From positions 434,001-498,000 of the forward strand of contig NZ_CP154796.1 of assembly GCF_039566955.1 (NCBI RefSeq): a stretch of 64,000 nt of DNA. The letters run 5' to 3'. The notes beneath the pieces are model-generated. The model was not told where the DNA came from. It saw only the letters and a program-made list of their open reading frames with translations, and ran no database searches. The position numbers were made by a program, and so were the translations under genes. Positions 29,136-38,558 of the stretch are shown in pieces (the first letter of the stretch is position 1; every line of letters begins with the position of its first letter). Source of the stretch: Micromonospora sp. DSM 45708. Its GTDB lineage: Bacteria; Actinomycetota; Actinomycetes; Mycobacteriales; Micromonosporaceae.

Positions 29136-29920
29136 TCCGCTCCCTCCGTCGCGGGCGCGGCCACCAGCTCACCCACCCGGTCCTCGAGTACCCGTCGCGC
29201 GTCGGGTGCCAACCGGTCGTCGGTGACCAGCACGTCCGCCGCGTCCAGGCCGACGATCGACGAGATGCCGACCGTGCCCCACTTGGTGTGGTCCGCGAGC
29301 ACCACCAGCCCGTCGGCGGCCAGCACCAGCGCGCGGTTCGTGTCCGCCTCCATCAGGTTGGGCGTGGTGAACCCGGCCCGCTCGCTGATCCCGTGCACGC
29401 CGAGGAAGAGCAGGTCCAGGTGGAGCGTGGCGATCGCGGCCACGGCCAGCGGGCCGACCAACGCGTCCGACGGGGTGCGGACCCCGCCGGTGAGCACCAC
29501 GGTCTGGTCCGGCCGGCCGCCGATGTGCAGGATCTCGGCCACCGGCAGCGAGTTCGTGACCACCGTCAGGCCGGGCACGTCCACCAGCCGGCGGGCCAGC
29601 GCGGCGGTGGTGGTGCCGGCGGAGAGCGCGATCGCGGCGCCGGGGCGGACCAGCCGCGCCGCGTGGTCGGCGATGGCGGCCTTCTCCGCGGCCTGGCGGA
29701 CCGACTTGGCCCGGAAGCCGGGCTCGTCGGTCGAGCCGGGGCCGGCCAGCGTCGCCCCGCCGTGCACCTTGGCGAGCAGGCCCTGGTCGTGCAGCGTCTC
29801 CAGGTCCCGCCGGATGGTCATGTCCGACACCCCGAACTCGGCGGCCAGCTCGGTGACCCGGACCCCGCCGGCGGCACGGACCCGCTCCAGGATGGCGGTC
29901 TGCCGCTGTCGCGCGAGCAT
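29132..29920 (-). CDS. DeoR-family transcriptional regulator
   Basis: 262 aa sugar-phosphate-responsive repressor. The N-terminal winged-helix motif reads RQTAILERVRAAGGVRVTELAAEFGVSDMTIRRDLETL in two overlapping parts (residues 4-41). The C-terminal DeoRC sensor domain has AIALSAGTTTAALAR, TVVTNSLPVAEIL and AADGLVVLADHTKWG. Translationally coupled to galT, which it probably controls. Confidence 0.92.
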   Translation of the reverse strand: MLARQRQTAILERVRAAGGVRVTELAAEFGVSDMTIRRDLETLHDQGLLAKVHGGATLAGPGSTDEPGFRAKSVRQAAEKAAIADHAARLVRPGAAIALSAGTTTAALARRLVDVPGLTVVTNSLPVAEILHIGGRPDQTVVLTGGVRTPSDALVGPLAVAAIATLHLDLLFLGVHGISERAGFTTPNLMEADTNRALVLAADGLVVLADHTKWGTVGISSIVGLDAADVLVTDDRLAPDARRVLEDRVGELVAAPATEGAE

Positions 29921-30064
29921 CGCCGGTCACCTCCCGACCCTTGTCCCACCGCGAACGCGGTCGAACGTGTTCCAACAAAGACGAACACTACCGGTCGACG
30001 TGGGCGGACGCGACACCGCCGCCGCCCCGGGACGGGTCGGCGGCGGTCGACGAATCCCTGCCGG

Positions 30065-31594
30065 TCAGGCCGGCTGGAGGCGGGGCTCCACCCAGCCGGT
30101 TTCGGTGAGATGCTCCATCACCCGCTGGACCGCCTCCTCGACGGTCAGGTCCGAGGTGTCCACCACCAGGTCGGCGTCGGTGGGCTCCTCGTACGGGTCG
30201 TCGATGCCGGTCATGCCGGTGAGCAGGCCGGCCCGGGCCCGGGCGTAGAGGCCCTTGCGGTCGCGCTGCTCGCAGACCGCCAGCGGGGTCGCCACGTGCA
30301 CCAGCAGGAAGCCCGCGCCGGCCGCCTGCGCCATCTCCCGGGCGGTCGCCCGGGCCGCCGCGTACGGCGCGATCGGGCAGCAGATGCCGACCCCCCGGTG
30401 CCGGGCGATCTCGGCGGCCACCCAGCCGATCCGGCGCACGTTCAGGTCGCGGTCGGCCTTGCTGAAGCCCAGCCCGGCCGAGAGCTCCCGCCGCACCACG
30501 TCGCCGTCGAGCAGCGTGATGGTCCGGTCGCCCTGCTCCCGCAGCACGTCGGCGAGACTCCGGGCGATCGTCGACTTGCCCGAGCCGGAGAGACCGGTCA
30601 GGAAGATCACCAGACCGCGGTGCCGCCGGGGCGGACGGGCCCGGGTCAGCTCCCGCGCCACCGCGGGCGGGGTGTGCCACTCGGGCAGCGGGAAGCCCCG
30701 GTCCAGCAGGTCGTCGATCTCGTCCTGGCTGAGCGCCAGCCGGCGGTTGCGCGGCGGGATGTCCTCCCGCCAGCGCCACTGCCCGTCCCGGTTGTCGTAC
30801 GCCAGCTCGCGCGGCACCAGCACCCGCAGGCCGGCGCCGGAGAGCATGCCCTCGGTGGAGAGCAGATGGGTCACGCCGTACGCGGCGGCGACCCGCGCCC
30901 GCAGCAACGCGTCGCTGATCTCGTCGCTGCGCCGCGCCAGCGGCACCGCCACCAGCGTCGCCGGCGGCATCCGGTCGCGGGCCGCGAACACGCTGCGCAC
31001 CAGCGCCTCGGCCGGCAGGCCACCGCTGGACTCCTCGCCCACCGGGATCAGCACCAGCAGGTGCGCGCCGAGCGTCCGGGCCGCGTGCGCGATCTGGGCC
31101 AACTGCGGGCGGTGCAACGCACGGTCGGCGAAGACGCCGAGCACCCGGCCCGGCGGCAGCAGCCCGCGCACCTCGTCCGGGCCGCGTCGCAACCGCTGGA
31201 ACGGACCGTGGCCGCCGTCACCGAGCCGGCGTACCGCGCCGCCCACGCCGACCGTGCCCTCGCGGGCCGGCCAGACGTCGACCACGTCCATGGCCGCCAC
31301 CGGGGCGCCCTCGCCGTCGGTGAGCACCAGCGCCCGACGCGCCGGGTCGGCCAGCTCCAGCCCGTCGGCGAGCGCCGCCGGCACCTGGAGCGTCACCGGC
31401 ACCGGCCACGACGTGCCGTCGGCGAGCCGGCCCCGCCGGCCCAGCGAGGCCAGGTCCGCCCGGGTCATGAAACCGCTCAGCGGCGCGTACGCCCCGGTCA
31501 GCAACAACTCGAGATCGGCCAGCTCAGCGGGTCTTGGCGCGTACGACGGCGCATCCCGCAGCACATCCTCGGGCAGGATCCACCCGTTGCTCAT
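30065..31594 (-). CDS. cysC: Adenylyl-sulfate kinase fused to a degenerate ATP-sulfurylase-like domain
   Basis: 509 aa. The C-terminal ~170 residues are an APS kinase making PAPS: P-loop GLSGSGKST (about 338-346), LDGDVVRRELSAGLGFS, NVRRIGWVAAEI and the CysC lid segment KGLYARARAG, GIDDPYEEPTDADLVVDT. The N-terminal ~320 residues have PUA-like and nucleotidyltransferase-like layout (GAYAPLSGFMTRADL), as in fused ATP sulfurylase/APS kinases. The sulfurylase catalytic QTRNPxHxxH motif is replaced by FADRALHRPQ, so that domain is probably inactive or altered. ATG at 31594 is preceded by a G-rich site. No other sulfate genes are adjacent. Confidence 0.87.
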   Translation of the reverse strand: MSNGWILPEDVLRDAPSYAPRPAELADLELLLTGAYAPLSGFMTRADLASLGRRGRLADGTSWPVPVTLQVPAALADGLELADPARRALVLTDGEGAPVAAMDVVDVWPAREGTVGVGGAVRRLGDGGHGPFQRLRRGPDEVRGLLPPGRVLGVFADRALHRPQLAQIAHAARTLGAHLLVLIPVGEESSGGLPAEALVRSVFAARDRMPPATLVAVPLARRSDEISDALLRARVAAAYGVTHLLSTEGMLSGAGLRVLVPRELAYDNRDGQWRWREDIPPRNRRLALSQDEIDDLLDRGFPLPEWHTPPAVARELTRARPPRRHRGLVIFLTGLSGSGKSTIARSLADVLREQGDRTITLLDGDVVRRELSAGLGFSKADRDLNVRRIGWVAAEIARHRGVGICCPIAPYAAARATAREMAQAAGAGFLLVHVATPLAVCEQRDRKGLYARARAGLLTGMTGIDDPYEEPTDADLVVDTSDLTVEEAVQRVMEHLTETGWVEPRLQPA

Positions 31595-31707
31595 CGAACC
31601 CCCAACTCGCCGGCCGGCACACAGTTTCGCAGCCCACCGGCGATCGGTCGAGAGCGCCACTCCACCTCCCGGCCACCCGGAGGTCGGCCGGGTGTCGCCG
31701 GGCGGGT

Positions 31708-32289
31708 TCAGCCGGCGGTGGTCAGCGCCGCCGCGCCGAACGAGACGGCGAACCGCTCGCACCAGATGGAGACGCTGGTCAGCCCGGTCAGATCGGTTCC
31801 GGCGGGGATCTCGTACGCCTGGTCGCCCCGGTTTCCCTTGAGCGGACCGAGCGCCACGTGCCGGCCGTCGTCGAAGACACGCCACCCGGACGGCCCGGTC
31901 CGAACCGGCTGGTCGGTCAGCCAGACCTGAAGATCCGGACCGTTCGAGGTGTCCAGCCCGACCAGTTCCAGCCGGTGCCGCCCGTCGACGGTGCGGACGA
32001 TCCGGGCGGCGCCCCGGGTGTCGTGCTCGTGGCTGACGAACTCGCCGCCGCCGAGCAGCACCGGCCCCGCGGGCGTCGGCGACGGCGTGGCCGGGCGCGG
32101 CGGCGCGGCCGACCCCGTGGACGGCGTCGCGGAGGGCGCCGTGGACGGCACCGCCACCAGTTCCTCGTGCACCTCCGTGTCGGTGACCAGCTTCCAGGGC
32201 TGGAACCAGTACAGCGCGGTCGCCGCCCCGACCACGAGGACGGCGACGACGACCCAGGTCAGCGGGGCACGCAGCAGACGCATCGGCAT
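31708..32289 (-). CDS. DM13 domain protein, membrane-anchored
   Basis: 193 aa. One N-terminal membrane segment (WVVVAVLVVGAATALYWFQ), a Pro/Ser/Thr-rich linker (residues about 45-75), then a DM13 domain: GEFVSHEHDTRGAARIV, HRLELVGLDTSNGPDLQVWL, LGPLKGNRGDQAYEIPAGTDL, and TSVSIWCERFAVSFGAAAL with the conserved Cys. DM13 domains are proposed to act in redox reactions outside the cell; the specific role here is unknown. Confidence 0.88.
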   Translation of the reverse strand: MPMRLLRAPLTWVVVAVLVVGAATALYWFQPWKLVTDTEVHEELVAVPSTAPSATPSTGSAAPPRPATPSPTPAGPVLLGGGEFVSHEHDTRGAARIVRTVDGRHRLELVGLDTSNGPDLQVWLTDQPVRTGPSGWRVFDDGRHVALGPLKGNRGDQAYEIPAGTDLTGLTSVSIWCERFAVSFGAAALTTAG

Positions 32290-32432
32290 GTGTCGAGTCT
32301 CCCGGGGCCGGGCACGACGGTCACCGGTCCGGCCGCTTACGGAAGCCTTACCGGCGGTGTCCGGGCCGAATCAGGGACAACCCCGAGCGTTTCCCGGTGC
32401 AAAGGCGGGCCCGCGCTTCCTAGGCTGGCAGC

Positions 32433-33347
32433 GTGACACTGCTCGCGACCGAGTCGCTGACCAAGACGTACGGAGGCCGGGTCACCGCGTTGGCCGACCT
32501 CACCGTGTCGGTCGAGCCGGGGATCATCGGGCTGGTCGGCGCCAACGGCGCCGGCAAGTCCACCCTGATCAAGATCCTGCTGGGTCTGCTCCCGCCGACC
32601 AGCGGCCGGGTGCAGGTGCTCGGCCTCGACCCCACCACCGATCCGGCGCAGGTCCGCGCCCGGGTCGGTTACATGCCCGAGCACGACGCCCTCCCGCCGG
32701 ACCTCTCCGCCGCCGAGCTGGTCACCCACCTGGGCCGGATGAGCGGGCTGCCGCGCACGGTCGCCCGGGAACGCGCCTCCGAGGCGCTGCGCCACGTCGG
32801 CCTGCACGAGGAGCGGCACCGGGCCGTCGGCGGCTACTCCACCGGCATGAAGCAGCGGGTCAAGCTCGCCCAGGCCCTGGTGCACGACCCCGACCTGCTG
32901 CTGCTCGACGAGCCCACCAACGGCCTCGACCCGGCCGGCCGGGACGCCATGCTGGCGCTCATCCACCGGATCGGCACCGAGTTCGGCATCTCGGTGGTGG
33001 TCTGCTCCCACCTGCTCGGCGAGGTGGAGCGGATCTGCGACACGCTGGTCGCCATCGACGGCGGCCGGCTGCTGCGCGCCGACCGGGTCGCCGCCATGAC
33101 CACCGCCACCGACGTGCTCGCCGTCGAGGTGAGCGAGGGCACGGAGGAGTTGGCCGCCCGGCTCGCCGCGCTCGACCTGCCGGTGACCCGGGACGGGCGG
33201 CTGCTGCTCGTCCCGCTCGCCGACGACCACACCTACGACCTGATCCTCGGCGCGGTCGCCGAGCTGGACCTGCCGCTGCACCGGCTGGACCAGCGGCGGC
33301 ACCGGGTGGCCGAGCTCTTCGCCCCGAGGGAGCCCAGCCATGTCTGA
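32433..33347 (+). CDS. ABC-2 type exporter ATP-binding protein (first pair)
   Basis: 304 aa, GTG start. Walker A GANGAGKST, signature YSTGMKQR, Walker B LLLLDEPTNGLD, and a C-terminal DrrA-like extension. It overlaps the next permease gene by 8 bp, the first of four tightly packed genes (ATPase-permease-ATPase-permease) ending at 35884. Substrate unknown; exporters of this type move drugs, lipids or polymers, or act in membrane stress. Confidence 0.93.
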   Translation: MTLLATESLTKTYGGRVTALADLTVSVEPGIIGLVGANGAGKSTLIKILLGLLPPTSGRVQVLGLDPTTDPAQVRARVGYMPEHDALPPDLSAAELVTHLGRMSGLPRTVARERASEALRHVGLHEERHRAVGGYSTGMKQRVKLAQALVHDPDLLLLDEPTNGLDPAGRDAMLALIHRIGTEFGISVVVCSHLLGEVERICDTLVAIDGGRLLRADRVAAMTTATDVLAVEVSEGTEELAARLAALDLPVTRDGRLLLVPLADDHTYDLILGAVAELDLPLHRLDQRRHRVAELFAPREPSHV

Positions 33348-34218
33348 CGCGACCGGCGTCATCCACGACATCGGATACCAGCGCTACACCGGCCCACGGC
33401 TGGGCCGCCGGCACGTCTTCGGCGCGCTCTACGGCCACGGTCTGCGTACCGTCTTCGGGTTGGGCCGCAGCGCCAAGGCGAAGATCTTCCCGTGGCTGGT
33501 GGTCGCCGTGGTCACCGTGGTGGCCGCCGGGCTGACCGCGGTACGCAGCCAGATCGGCGAGGTGGTGATGACGTACGCCCAGTTCGCCGACGCGATGAGC
33601 TGGCTGGTCATCTTCTTCGTCGCGGTGGCCGCGCCCGAGCTGGTCTCCCGCGACCTGCGCAGCGGCGTGCTCCCGCTCTACTTCTCCCGGCCGCTGCCGC
33701 GCGGCGACTACGCGCTGGCCAAGCTGCTGTCCCTGGGTACCGCGCTCTGGCTGCTGCTCGGCGGCCCGCAACTGGTGATGTTCCTCGGCGCCGCGTTCAC
33801 CACCTCGCGGGGCATGCGCGGGGTGTGGGACGAGCTGCTCGACCTGCTGCCCGGCCTGCTCTACGCCGGGCTGTGGGCGGTGGTGTTCGCCTCCATCGGC
33901 CTGCTGGTCGCCTCGCTCACCGGCAAGCGCGCGTTCGCCGCCGGCGGCATCGTGGCGGTCTTCCTGATGACCGCGCCGGTGGTCGGCGTGCTGTCCATCA
34001 TGCCCTCCCCGACGGTCAACCAGTTGGCCTTCCTCGCCTCCCCGTCGACGCTCGTCGGCGGCGTGGGCAACTGGGCGCTGGGCGACCGGCTGACCCAGGG
34101 ACGCGGCGGCATGCCGATCGGCGACTTCGGGCCGGTCTACGCGGTCGTCGCGGTGCTGCTGGTCGCCGCCTGCGTCAGCCTGCTGCTCCTGCGATACCGG
34201 AAGGTGGCCGCCCGATGA
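33340..34218 (+). CDS. ABC-2 type exporter permease (first pair)
   Basis: 292 aa with about six membrane segments and an N-terminal cytoplasmic stretch HDIGYQRYTGPRLGRRHV, a phrase seen in a recurrent actinobacterial ABC-2 permease group. The segment AAPELVSRDLRSGVLPLYFSRPLPR is typical of ABC-2 permeases. Overlaps the following ATPase gene by 4 bp (ATGA). Confidence 0.9.
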   Translation: MSDATGVIHDIGYQRYTGPRLGRRHVFGALYGHGLRTVFGLGRSAKAKIFPWLVVAVVTVVAAGLTAVRSQIGEVVMTYAQFADAMSWLVIFFVAVAAPELVSRDLRSGVLPLYFSRPLPRGDYALAKLLSLGTALWLLLGGPQLVMFLGAAFTTSRGMRGVWDELLDLLPGLLYAGLWAVVFASIGLLVASLTGKRAFAAGGIVAVFLMTAPVVGVLSIMPSPTVNQLAFLASPSTLVGGVGNWALGDRLTQGRGGMPIGDFGPVYAVVAVLLVAACVSLLLLRYRKVAAR

Positions 34219-35174
34219 CGGCGCTGCACACGCACCCGGCGGCCGGCGTGCCCGCCGCCACGACCAGCACCCTCGACCTGGCCGGCGTCTCCCGCTGGTA
34301 CGGCAACGTGGTGGCGGTCAACGACGTCACCATGCGGCTCGGCCCGGGGGTGACCGGCCTGCTCGGCCCGAACGGCGCCGGGAAGACCACGCTGCTGCAC
34401 ATGATGGCCGGCTTCCTCGCCCCGTCCCGGGGCGCGGTGACGCTGGACGGGGAGCCGACCTGGCGCAACCCGGGCGTCTACCGGCGGCTCGGCCTGGTCA
34501 GCGAGCGGGAGGCGGTGCACACGTTCCTCAGCGCGTACGAGTTCGTGCTGGCCAGCGCGAAGCTGCACCGGCTGCCCGAACCGGAGGCGGCGGCCCGGCG
34601 GGCGATCGAGCTGGTCGAGTTGGAGAGCGCGCAGAGCCGGAAGATCGGCACCTACTCCAAGGGCATGCGGCAGCGCACCCGGGTGGCCGCCGCGCTGGTG
34701 CACGACCCGCAGGTGCTGCTGCTCGACGAGCCGTTCAACGGGATGGACCCGCGACAGCGGCTGCACATGATGGCGCTGCTGCACCGGCTCGGCGACGCCG
34801 GCCGGACCATCCTGTTCAGCTCGCACATCCTGGAGGAGGTCGAGCAGGTCTCCGGCACGGTCCAGGTGATGGTGGCCGGCCGGCTGGCCGCCTCCGGCGA
34901 CTACCGCACCATCCGCCGGTTGATGACCAACCGGCCGCACGTCTTCGCGGTGCGCTCCACCGACGACCGGGCGCTGGCGGTGGCGCTGATCGCCGAGTCC
35001 TCGGTCTCCGGCGTCGAGCTGGGCCGCACCGGCCTCACCGTCAAGGCCGGCGACTACGGCGCGTTCACCCGGGCGCTGCCCCGCATCGCCCTCCGCCACG
35101 GCATCCGGGTCCGGCAGCTCCTGCCGGAGGACGAGTCGCTGGAGAGCGTCTTCTCGTATCTGGTGGAGGCCTGA
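34215..35174 (+). CDS. ABC-2 type exporter ATP-binding protein (second pair)
   Basis: 319 aa. Walker A GPNGAGKTT, signature YSKGMRQR, Walker B VLLLDEPFNGMD, H-loop FSSHILEEVE. The ATG overlaps the upstream stop codon, so I start here rather than at the longer open frame (from 33492). One base overlap with the next permease gene. Confidence 0.93.
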   Translation: MTALHTHPAAGVPAATTSTLDLAGVSRWYGNVVAVNDVTMRLGPGVTGLLGPNGAGKTTLLHMMAGFLAPSRGAVTLDGEPTWRNPGVYRRLGLVSEREAVHTFLSAYEFVLASAKLHRLPEPEAAARRAIELVELESAQSRKIGTYSKGMRQRTRVAAALVHDPQVLLLDEPFNGMDPRQRLHMMALLHRLGDAGRTILFSSHILEEVEQVSGTVQVMVAGRLAASGDYRTIRRLMTNRPHVFAVRSTDDRALAVALIAESSVSGVELGRTGLTVKAGDYGAFTRALPRIALRHGIRVRQLLPEDESLESVFSYLVEA

Positions 35175-35884
35175 TGTCGACAGTTACCTGGATCACCGCC
35201 CGCGGCCTGTTCGGCCGGAGCCGGTTCCTCATGCTGCTGCCGTTGCCGCTGGTCCTGATCGGCCTGGCGGTGCTCTGCCGGGCGCTCGGCGTGGACCCGG
35301 GCCAGTGGGGGCCTCCGGTGCTGGTCGGCCTCGGCCTGGCCGTGGTGCTGCCGGTGGTCGCGCTGATCGTCGGCACCGGCGTGCTCGGCGCCGAGATCGA
35401 CGACGGCACGGTGGTGCACATCCTCACCAAGCCGCTGCCCCGCTGGCAGATCGTGCTGCCGAAGCTCGCGGTGGCGGCCGGCGTCAGCGCGGTCACGGTC
35501 GCCGTCCCGCTCTACGTCGCCGGCGTGCTGGCCGACTCGGTACGCCTCGGCCTGGCCCTGGTCGTCGCGTCGGTGGCGGGCGCGTTGGCCTACTCGGCGC
35601 TGTTCCTGGCGCTCAGCCTGGTGAGTCGGCGACCGGTGCTGCTCGGCCTGGTCTACGTGCTGATCTGGGAGGGGCTGCTCGGCCGGTTCGTCGACGGCAC
35701 CAAGGTGCTCTCGATCCAGCAGTGGGTGATCGCGCTGGCCGACCGGATCGCGCCGACCGCGCTGCTCGGCACCACCGTCTCGGTGCCGGTGGCGGTCGTG
35801 CTGACCGCCCTGGTGACGGTCGGCTTCACCGTGCTGGCGGTCGACCGGCTCCGCTCGTTCAGCGTCGCCGGCGAAACGAGCTGA
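35174..35884 (+). CDS. ABC-2 type exporter permease (second pair)
   Basis: 236 aa, about six membrane segments. The motif GAEIDDGTVVHILTKPLPRWQ is the ABC-2 permease pattern also seen in the first permease of this operon. Its ATG is in the junction CTGATG shared with the upstream stop. Last gene before a bidirectional terminator. Confidence 0.9.
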   Translation: MSTVTWITARGLFGRSRFLMLLPLPLVLIGLAVLCRALGVDPGQWGPPVLVGLGLAVVLPVVALIVGTGVLGAEIDDGTVVHILTKPLPRWQIVLPKLAVAAGVSAVTVAVPLYVAGVLADSVRLGLALVVASVAGALAYSALFLALSLVSRRPVLLGLVYVLIWEGLLGRFVDGTKVLSIQQWVIALADRIAPTALLGTTVSVPVAVVLTALVTVGFTVLAVDRLRSFSVAGETS

Positions 35885-35892
35885 CCCGGCGC

Positions 35893-35930
35893 GGCGCCCC
35901 GCTCGACGTCAGTCGATCGGGCGGGGCGCC
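35893..35930. terminator. Bidirectional terminator between the ABC-2 operon and valS
   Basis: Ten-bp stem GGCGCCCCGC ... GCGGGGCGCC with an inner TCGA/TCGA pairing, placed between two convergent stop codons (35884 and 35939). Confidence 0.65.
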
Positions 35931-35938
35931 CGCCGGCG

Positions 35939-38503
35939 TCAGAACGCGCAGGCGATGACCAGCTCGGGGGTGCGGTCGGGCAGCAGGTCGAGCTTGGCGA
36001 TCCGTCCCGCCGCGCGCACGTCGTCGGCGACGGTGCTGAGCTGGTCGAGCAGGGCCGCCGGCCCGAGCGCCTCGGCCAGCGGCACGTCCGCCTTCATCGA
36101 CAGTTTCCGCTCCGACTTGGCCCGGCGGACCTGCCCCAGCGCGTCGGCGGCCAGCCGCAGCAGCTCCGGGTCGCCGGGCGCGGCCAGCGCGCGGTCCACC
36201 TCGTACGTGGTCGGCCACGTCGCGCGGTGCACCGAGCCGTACCGCCACCAGGACCAGACCTCCTCGGTGACGAACGGCAGCACCGGCGCGAAGAGTCGCA
36301 ACTGCACCGACAGCGCGGTGGCAAGCGCCGCCCGGGCCGAGTCGGCCGCCGGCCCGTCGCCGTAGGCGCGTTGCTTCACCAGCTCGATGTAGTCGTCGCA
36401 GAACCGCCAGAAGAACGCCTCGGCGGCCATCAGGGCGGCGGTGTGGTCGTACCCGTCGAGGGCCGACGTCGCCACCCCGACCACGCCGGACAGCTCGGCG
36501 AGCATCGCGGTGTCCAACGGTGCCGTCGCCGGGGCCCGCAGCGCGTCGGCGGCGCCCAGCCCGAGCGCGAAGCGGGACGCGTTGAGCAGCTTGGTGGCCA
36601 GCCGGCGGCCCACCTTGACCTGGGCCGGGTCGAAGGCGAGGTCCATGCCCGGCTTGCCGTTGGCGGCCCAGTAGCGGACCGCGTCGGAGCCGTGCTCGGC
36701 GAGCAGCCCCATCGGCGTGACCACGTTCCCCTTGGACTTGGACATCTTCTTCCGGTCCGGGTCGAGGATCCAGCCGGAGAGCACCGTCGTCCGCCAGGGC
36801 AGCACGCCGTGTTCCAGGTGCGAGCGGGCCACGGTGGCGAACAGCCAGGTGCGGATGATGTCGTGCCCCTGCGGGCGCAGATCCATCGGGAAGACCCGGC
36901 CGAACAGGTCCGGGTCGGTCTCCCACCCGCCGACGAGCTGCGGGGTCAGCGACGAGGTGGCCCAGGTGTCCAGCACGTCCGGATCACCGGTGAAGCCACC
37001 GGGCCGACCGCGCTGCGACTCGGCGAAACCGGGCGGCGGCTCGCTGGTCGGATCGATCGGCAACGCCGCCTCGTCCGGTGTGAGAGGGTGGGTCCAGTCC
37101 GGCTCGCCAGCGTCGTCGAGCCGGTACCACACCGGCACCGGCACGCCGAAGAACCGCTGCCGGCTGACCAGCCAGTCACCGGTGAGGCCGCCCACCCAGT
37201 GCTCGTAGCGGTGCCGCATGTGCTCCGGCACCCAGCGCAGCTCACGCCCCCGGGCCAGCAGCTCGTCGCGCAGGCCGGCGTCCCGGCCGCCGTTGCGCAG
37301 GTACCACTGCCGGGTCGAGACGATCTCCAACGGCCGATCGCCGCGCTCGTAGAACTTCACCGGGTGGGTGATCGGGCGCGGCTCGCCGACCAGGTCGCCG
37401 GCGTCGGCCAGCAGCTCCACCACCGTGCGCCGCGCGCCGTTGACGCTCTGCCCGGCCAGCGCCGCGTAGGGCCCCGCCGGCACGTCCGCCGGCGGCTCCG
37501 GCAGCAGCCGACCGTCCCGGCCGATCACCACCCGGGTGTCCAACCGCAGGTCCCGCCACCAGGTCACGTCCGTCAGGTCACCGAACGTGCAGACCATCGC
37601 GATGCCGGTGCCCTTGGCCGGGTCCGCCAGCGCGTGCGCGCGCACCGGCACCTCCACCCCGAAGACGGGGGTACGCACAGCCGTGTCCACCAGGTCGGCG
37701 TACCGCTCGTCGTCGGGGTGGCAGACCAGCGCCACGCAGCCCGGCAGCAGCTCCGGGCGGGTGGTGTCGATCAGCACCTCGCGCCCGTCCGGCCCGGCGA
37801 ACCGCAGCCGGTGGTACGCGCCGGGCCGGACCCGGTCCTCCAGCTCCGCCTGCGCCACCGCGGTGCCGAATCCGACGTCCCAGAGCGTCGGCGCCTCGGC
37901 CTGGTACGCCTCACCGCGGGCCAGGTTGCGCAGGAACGCCCGCTGGCTGGCCGCCCGGGCCGCCGTCCCGATCGTGGTGTACGTCAACGACCAGTCCACG
38001 GACAGGCCGAGCCGCCGCCACAGCGCCTCGAACGCCTGCTCGTCCGTCACGGTCAGCGTCTCGCACAACTCGATGAAGTTGCGTCGGGAGATCGCCGTCG
38101 GGTTCTTCCGGGCGTCAGCGCTCACCGGCGTGGCCGGCGGTCGCCAGTCCCTGTCGTACGGCAGCGTCGGGTCGGGGCGCACGCCGTAGACGTTCTGCAC
38201 CCGGCGCTCGGTGGGCAGCCCGTTGTCGTCCCAGCCCATCGGGTAGAACACGGCCCGACCGCGCATCCGATGGAACCGGGCCACGACGTCGGTGTGCGTG
38301 TACGAGAAGACGTGCCCCATGTGCAGCTCGCCCGACACGGTCGGCGGCGGGGTGTCGATGGAGTACACGTCCGCGCGCTCCTTCGCGCGGTCGAACGCGT
38401 ACGTGCCGTCGGACTGCCAGCGGTCGGCCCAGGTCTCCTCGAGCCCGTCCAGGCTCGGCCGCTCGGGGACCCCGGCACGCCCCGTCCTCGTCGTGTCACT
38501 CAT
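35939..38503 (-). CDS. valS: Valyl-tRNA synthetase
   Basis: Charges tRNA-Val; class Ia synthetase. 854 aa. The HIGH motif is in PPPTVSGELHMGHVFS, the KMSKS motif in DRKKMSKSKGNVVTP. The CP1 editing insert and the anticodon-binding domain (YDHTAALMAAEAFFWRFCDDYIELVKQRAYGD) follow. The C-terminus (SERKLSMKADVPLAEALG) has no long coiled-coil arm, so this is the shorter ValS form. I chose ATG 38503 (SDTTRTG...); GTG 38539 is possible. Confidence 0.96.
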   Translation of the reverse strand: MSDTTRTGRAGVPERPSLDGLEETWADRWQSDGTYAFDRAKERADVYSIDTPPPTVSGELHMGHVFSYTHTDVVARFHRMRGRAVFYPMGWDDNGLPTERRVQNVYGVRPDPTLPYDRDWRPPATPVSADARKNPTAISRRNFIELCETLTVTDEQAFEALWRRLGLSVDWSLTYTTIGTAARAASQRAFLRNLARGEAYQAEAPTLWDVGFGTAVAQAELEDRVRPGAYHRLRFAGPDGREVLIDTTRPELLPGCVALVCHPDDERYADLVDTAVRTPVFGVEVPVRAHALADPAKGTGIAMVCTFGDLTDVTWWRDLRLDTRVVIGRDGRLLPEPPADVPAGPYAALAGQSVNGARRTVVELLADAGDLVGEPRPITHPVKFYERGDRPLEIVSTRQWYLRNGGRDAGLRDELLARGRELRWVPEHMRHRYEHWVGGLTGDWLVSRQRFFGVPVPVWYRLDDAGEPDWTHPLTPDEAALPIDPTSEPPPGFAESQRGRPGGFTGDPDVLDTWATSSLTPQLVGGWETDPDLFGRVFPMDLRPQGHDIIRTWLFATVARSHLEHGVLPWRTTVLSGWILDPDRKKMSKSKGNVVTPMGLLAEHGSDAVRYWAANGKPGMDLAFDPAQVKVGRRLATKLLNASRFALGLGAADALRAPATAPLDTAMLAELSGVVGVATSALDGYDHTAALMAAEAFFWRFCDDYIELVKQRAYGDGPAADSARAALATALSVQLRLFAPVLPFVTEEVWSWWRYGSVHRATWPTTYEVDRALAAPGDPELLRLAADALGQVRRAKSERKLSMKADVPLAEALGPAALLDQLSTVADDVRAAGRIAKLDLLPDRTPELVIACAF

Positions 38504-38558
38504 CCGCCGATGGTAGGCACCCCCGACGGCACGCTCCACGCCTTTCCCGGCACCGTGG

